In this document: one piece after another, positions 61,443-64,000 of the stretch | Layout of the letters: each line of letters begins with the position of its first letter | How positions within the stretch are numbered: the first letter of the stretch is position 1 | Origin: Azorinus chamasolen | Lineage: Eukaryota > Mollusca > Bivalvia > Cardiida > Solecurtidae | Assembly: GCA_963576725.1 (NCBI GenBank) | Contig: OY755240.1 | Location: forward strand, 29,903,932-29,967,931 | Length of the DNA stretch: 64,000 nucleotides | Direction of reading: 5' to 3' | Notes under the pieces: model-generated | Databases searched by the model: none | What the model saw: the letters and a program-made list of their open reading frames with translations, nothing else | What the model was told of the DNA's origin: nothing | Translations under genes and position numbers: made by a program

Positions 61443-62780
61443 CGAGGGGTGTTCCAAAAATAATGTCACTTGCATCGGTGCTCATATAGCGGAAGTGCTT
61501 TTGTTCATTTTAATTTGCTCTGCCCTTCAAAATACTCTCCGCCAGCCAGAATACACCTTTTTAGCCGGTCAATCCATTTTTGTAAGCATTTTTCATACTC
61601 TTCAATGGGGACACCCATCAGACACTGATAAACAGCAGATCCAAGGGCATTTCTCGAATTGTATCTCCTTCCAGATAAATGATATTTAAGTTTTGGAAAG
61701 AGAAAATAGTCGCAGGGGGCCAAGTCTGGCGAATACGGAGGGTGCGGAAGGACGGTAACCTTCTCTGACTCCAAAAAGTCAGTCACAATACGTGCCTTGT
61801 GAGCGGGTGCATTATCATGCAAAAGTCGGACATACTTAAGTCCTGTTTTGGGGCGGCTACTTTTGTAGTAGTTCTTCAATTTTCTCAGAACAACGTTTTT
61901 ATAGAACTTGCCTGTGACCGTTCTGCCTTTTGGCACCGGGATTTGAATAGCTGGACCCTTATTAGTGAAAAAAAAATAGCATACAAAACCTTCTTTACCG
62001 TTCGTATTCGTTTGGCAATACTTGGGCGTCTTGCATTTTTAGTGGCCCATATTCGGTTGGAAACCTTCCGCTTTGGTTCAAAATAATACACCCAGGTCTC
62101 ATCACCAGTGACTATATTATCAAAAGCCTTTTACTATATTTTGGGTACATTTTGAGAAGTTTTTTTGCCATTGTTACACGCGTCTTCTTTTGCTCATCCG
62201 TTAACAAATGGGGTATCCATCTTGCATTTATCTTTCTAACGTTTAGGTGTTTCTTCAAAATTGCATGAACTCTTGCTAACGACAAGTTTGTCATTCGAGC
62301 CAATTGTCTTACGGTGAATCGAGCATCAGTTTTGAGGATATTTCGGATTTTTTCTATGTTACCTTTGGTCGTAGTTGTTGCAGGACGACCTGGGCGAGCA
62401 GCATCTTTCAGTTGCTGCTGCCCAGCACTAAATTTAGCTACCCACCTACAAACAGTCCTGTGGGACATTTGGCCCTCCCCATAAATGTCACACACCTCGC
62501 GGTGAATATCTACAGCCTTTATGCCGAGTAATGACCTACCTTTTATATAGGCCCTAATTTCAAGAACATTTTCACTCGTTTTCCTGTCATTTTGTGTATA
62601 GTCTAACGAATAGGCTATGAAACGATGTGCACTGTACCGAGGCAAGTGAACGTGTGGACGAGATATTTACCTGTGTCACGAGCCAGTGATCAATCAATCG
62701 ACACGAGGTGGTTTTGTGCATGAATTGCACGATTTCCGCGAAATAAAGCACAGATGACATTATTTTTGGAACACCCCTCG
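61443..62780 (-). mobile_element. mariner transposon
   Basis: 1338 bp. Terminal inverted repeats of 26 bp are identical at both ends; outermost bases CGAGGGGTGTTCCAAAAATA, inner end ATGTCA. TA lies outside both (61441-61442, 62781-62782), the known Tc1/mariner target duplication. One gene on the - strand fills it. Perfect ends argue for a fairly recent insertion, although the transposase frame is broken twice. Subfamily not assigned. Confidence 0.92.
61505..62645 (-). pseudogene. mariner transposase (DD34D), two frameshifts
   Basis: Cut-and-paste transposase of the IS630/Tc1/mariner superfamily. Segment 1 (62645 down to about 62130): helix-turn-helix DNA-binding part with EGQMSHRTVCRWVAKF, the GRP linker (DAARPGRPATT) and FTVRQLARMTNLSLARVHAI. 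Segment 2 holds TGDETWVYYFEP, with the first catalytic Asp. Segment 3 (61936-61505): LLHDNAPAHKAR and LPHPPYSPDLAPCDYFLF, second and third Asp with 34 residues between them (mariner DD34D). One-base losses fit a T run at 62129-62132 and an A run at 61968-61976. Start ATG 62645 is the only Met before the HTH; total about 380 codons, slightly longer than usual for mariner. Confidence 0.9.
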
Positions 62781-62782
62781 TA

Positions 62783-63046
62783 TATGCAATTCAAGGCTGA
62801 AGAACTTCGTTTCTACTAGTCATGCAAAACTAACATGCAAGCATGACTCATCAAGTTCCCTTCAAATGCTTACTTCCTTATTCTCGGACAGTCCCATTGG
62901 TGTGACCATAATTAGAATCCATTCAACAAAATGACGCATAGTAATGGACACACCATAGGATGTGGTTGAATGAGAATAGAATGGTTTCGAAAATATATTG
63001 GTTACTCCTTCTTTACTGTAAGCCTGACATGATGAATTTAGTTTTT
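62783..63046. other. non-coding stretch
   Basis: No gene, repeat or RNA recognised between the mariner and family F. Confidence 0.5.
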
Positions 63047-64000
63047 ATACGCCCACCTAATAAAGGTGGTCGTATATTGTCGTGGCCCTGTCCGTTCGTT
63101 CGTCCGTCAACATTTTGTTTGTCTGCTGTTTTCTGGGAAAACTATTTGACAGATATTAATGAAACTTCACACAAATGTTAAATGCATCAAGATTTGAAGC
63201 TGAGTTGATTCTGAGGTTCGTTTGATTTTTCATTGCAGAGTTATGGCCCTTGTCCTTAAAAAATATGCAAATAGTTTGTCCGCTGCTTTCTGGAAAAACT
63301 ATATGAGAGATATTAATGAAACTTCACACAAATATTTAATGCATCAAGATCTGAAGCTGAGTCGATTCTGAGGTTCATTTGATTTGTTGTTTCGGAGTTA
63401 TGGCCCTTTTACTTAATTTGTTTTTGCAAATACATGCAAATAGTTTGTCCGCTGTTTTCTGGGAAAACTATTTGAGAGATATTAATGAAACTTCACACAA
63501 ATATTTACTGCATCAAGATCTGAAGCTGAGTTGATTCTGAGGTTCATTTGATTTTTCATTTCAGAGTTATGGCCCTTGTCCTTAAAAAATATACAAATAG
63601 TTTGTCCGCTGTTTTCTGGGAAAACTATTTGAGAGATATTAATGAAACTTCATACAAATGTTTAATGCATCAAGATCTGAAGCTGAGTCGATTCTGTGGT
63701 TCATTTGATTTGTCGTTTAGGAGTTATGGCCCTTTTACTTAAAAAATAATGCAAATACATGCAAATAGTTTGTCCGCTGTTTTCTGGGAAAACTATTTCA
63801 GAGATATTAATGAAACTTCACACAAATATTTACTGCATCAAGATCCGAAGCTGAGTTGATTCTGAGGTTCATTTGATTTTTCATTTCAGAGTTATGGCCC
63901 TTGTCCTTAAAAAATATGCAAATAGTTTGTCCGCTGTTTTCTGGGAAAAGTATTTGAGAGATATTAATGAAACTTCACACAAATGTTTAATGCATCAAGA
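63047..64000 (+). mobile_element. family F element, cut by window end
   Basis: 5' hairpin TATACGCCCACCTAATAAAG then GTGGTCGTATATTG, followed by GTCCGTTCGTTCGTCCGTC. Units start near 63118, 63275, 63444, 63601, 63769 and 63926 (TTTGTC(C/T)GCTGTTTTCTGGG). Steps alternate 157, 169, 157, 168, 157: two unit types in strict alternation. The longer has GCAAATACATGCAAATAG and GCCCTTTTACTTAA, the shorter GCCCTTGTCCTTAAAAAATA. It continues past the window. Confidence 0.85.

Overview
The window is eukaryotic nuclear DNA, AT-rich, intron-rich and dominated by repeats. The protein-coding part belongs to the 14-3-3 family. The repeat fauna points to a bivalve mollusc, probably a heterodont clam or mussel-like species: tandem-repeat elements of the pearl/HINE type, palindromic MITEs and a mariner. 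The species cannot be fixed from the sequence alone. Nothing prokaryotic or organellar was seen.

Genes. Five exons on the + strand encode C-terminal parts of 14-3-3 proteins. Copy 1 has a penultimate exon (7017-7360) and a terminal exon (17592-17644). Copy 2 has three exons: 29989-30095, 31862-32202 and 36245-36306. Splice phases agree between the copies, and both keep the phosphopeptide-binding residues that fall in these exons. No 5' exon with a start codon was recognised for either copy. The copies may be two tandem genes, or alternative 3' cassettes served by exons left of the window. The two long exons are about 63% identical in their first 123 aligned bases and about 95% identical over the next 207, which looks like gene conversion.

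Mobile DNA fills almost everything else. (1) Many related elements share a 5' hairpin, a GTCCGTC-rich stretch, tandem units of about 140-170 bp and, where the end is preserved, a 3' hairpin followed by CTCTTGT. They resemble pearl/Helentron-associated elements; I call them families A to O. Nearly all lie in + orientation. (2) About thirty copies or pieces of palindromic MITEs start TTAACCCTTT and end AAAGGGTTAA (piggyBac-like), carrying one of two different palindromic cores. (3) CAGT-ended palindromic elements with TA flanks are pogo/Tigger-like. (4) CAGAG-ended MITEs have a central hairpin. (5) A hAT remnant with an 8-bp duplication carries a broken BED zinc finger (5337-6489). (6) A mariner with perfect 26-bp inverted repeats (61443-62780) has a transposase broken by two one-base shifts. 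Nested insertions give relative ages and some exact element ends.

Layout. 1-6950: noncoding, fragments of families I, A and B, and the hAT remnant. 7017-17644: 14-3-3 copy 1, whose 10.2-kb intron holds families A, E and D, a core-2 MITE array and a pogo-like element. 17645-29988: MITEs, a second copy of the long A element, family C, and A nested in B nested in L. 29989-36306: 14-3-3 copy 2. 36307-64000: no gene recognised; MITEs, minisatellites, families C, M, G, B, H and F, a tRNA-like sequence and the mariner.
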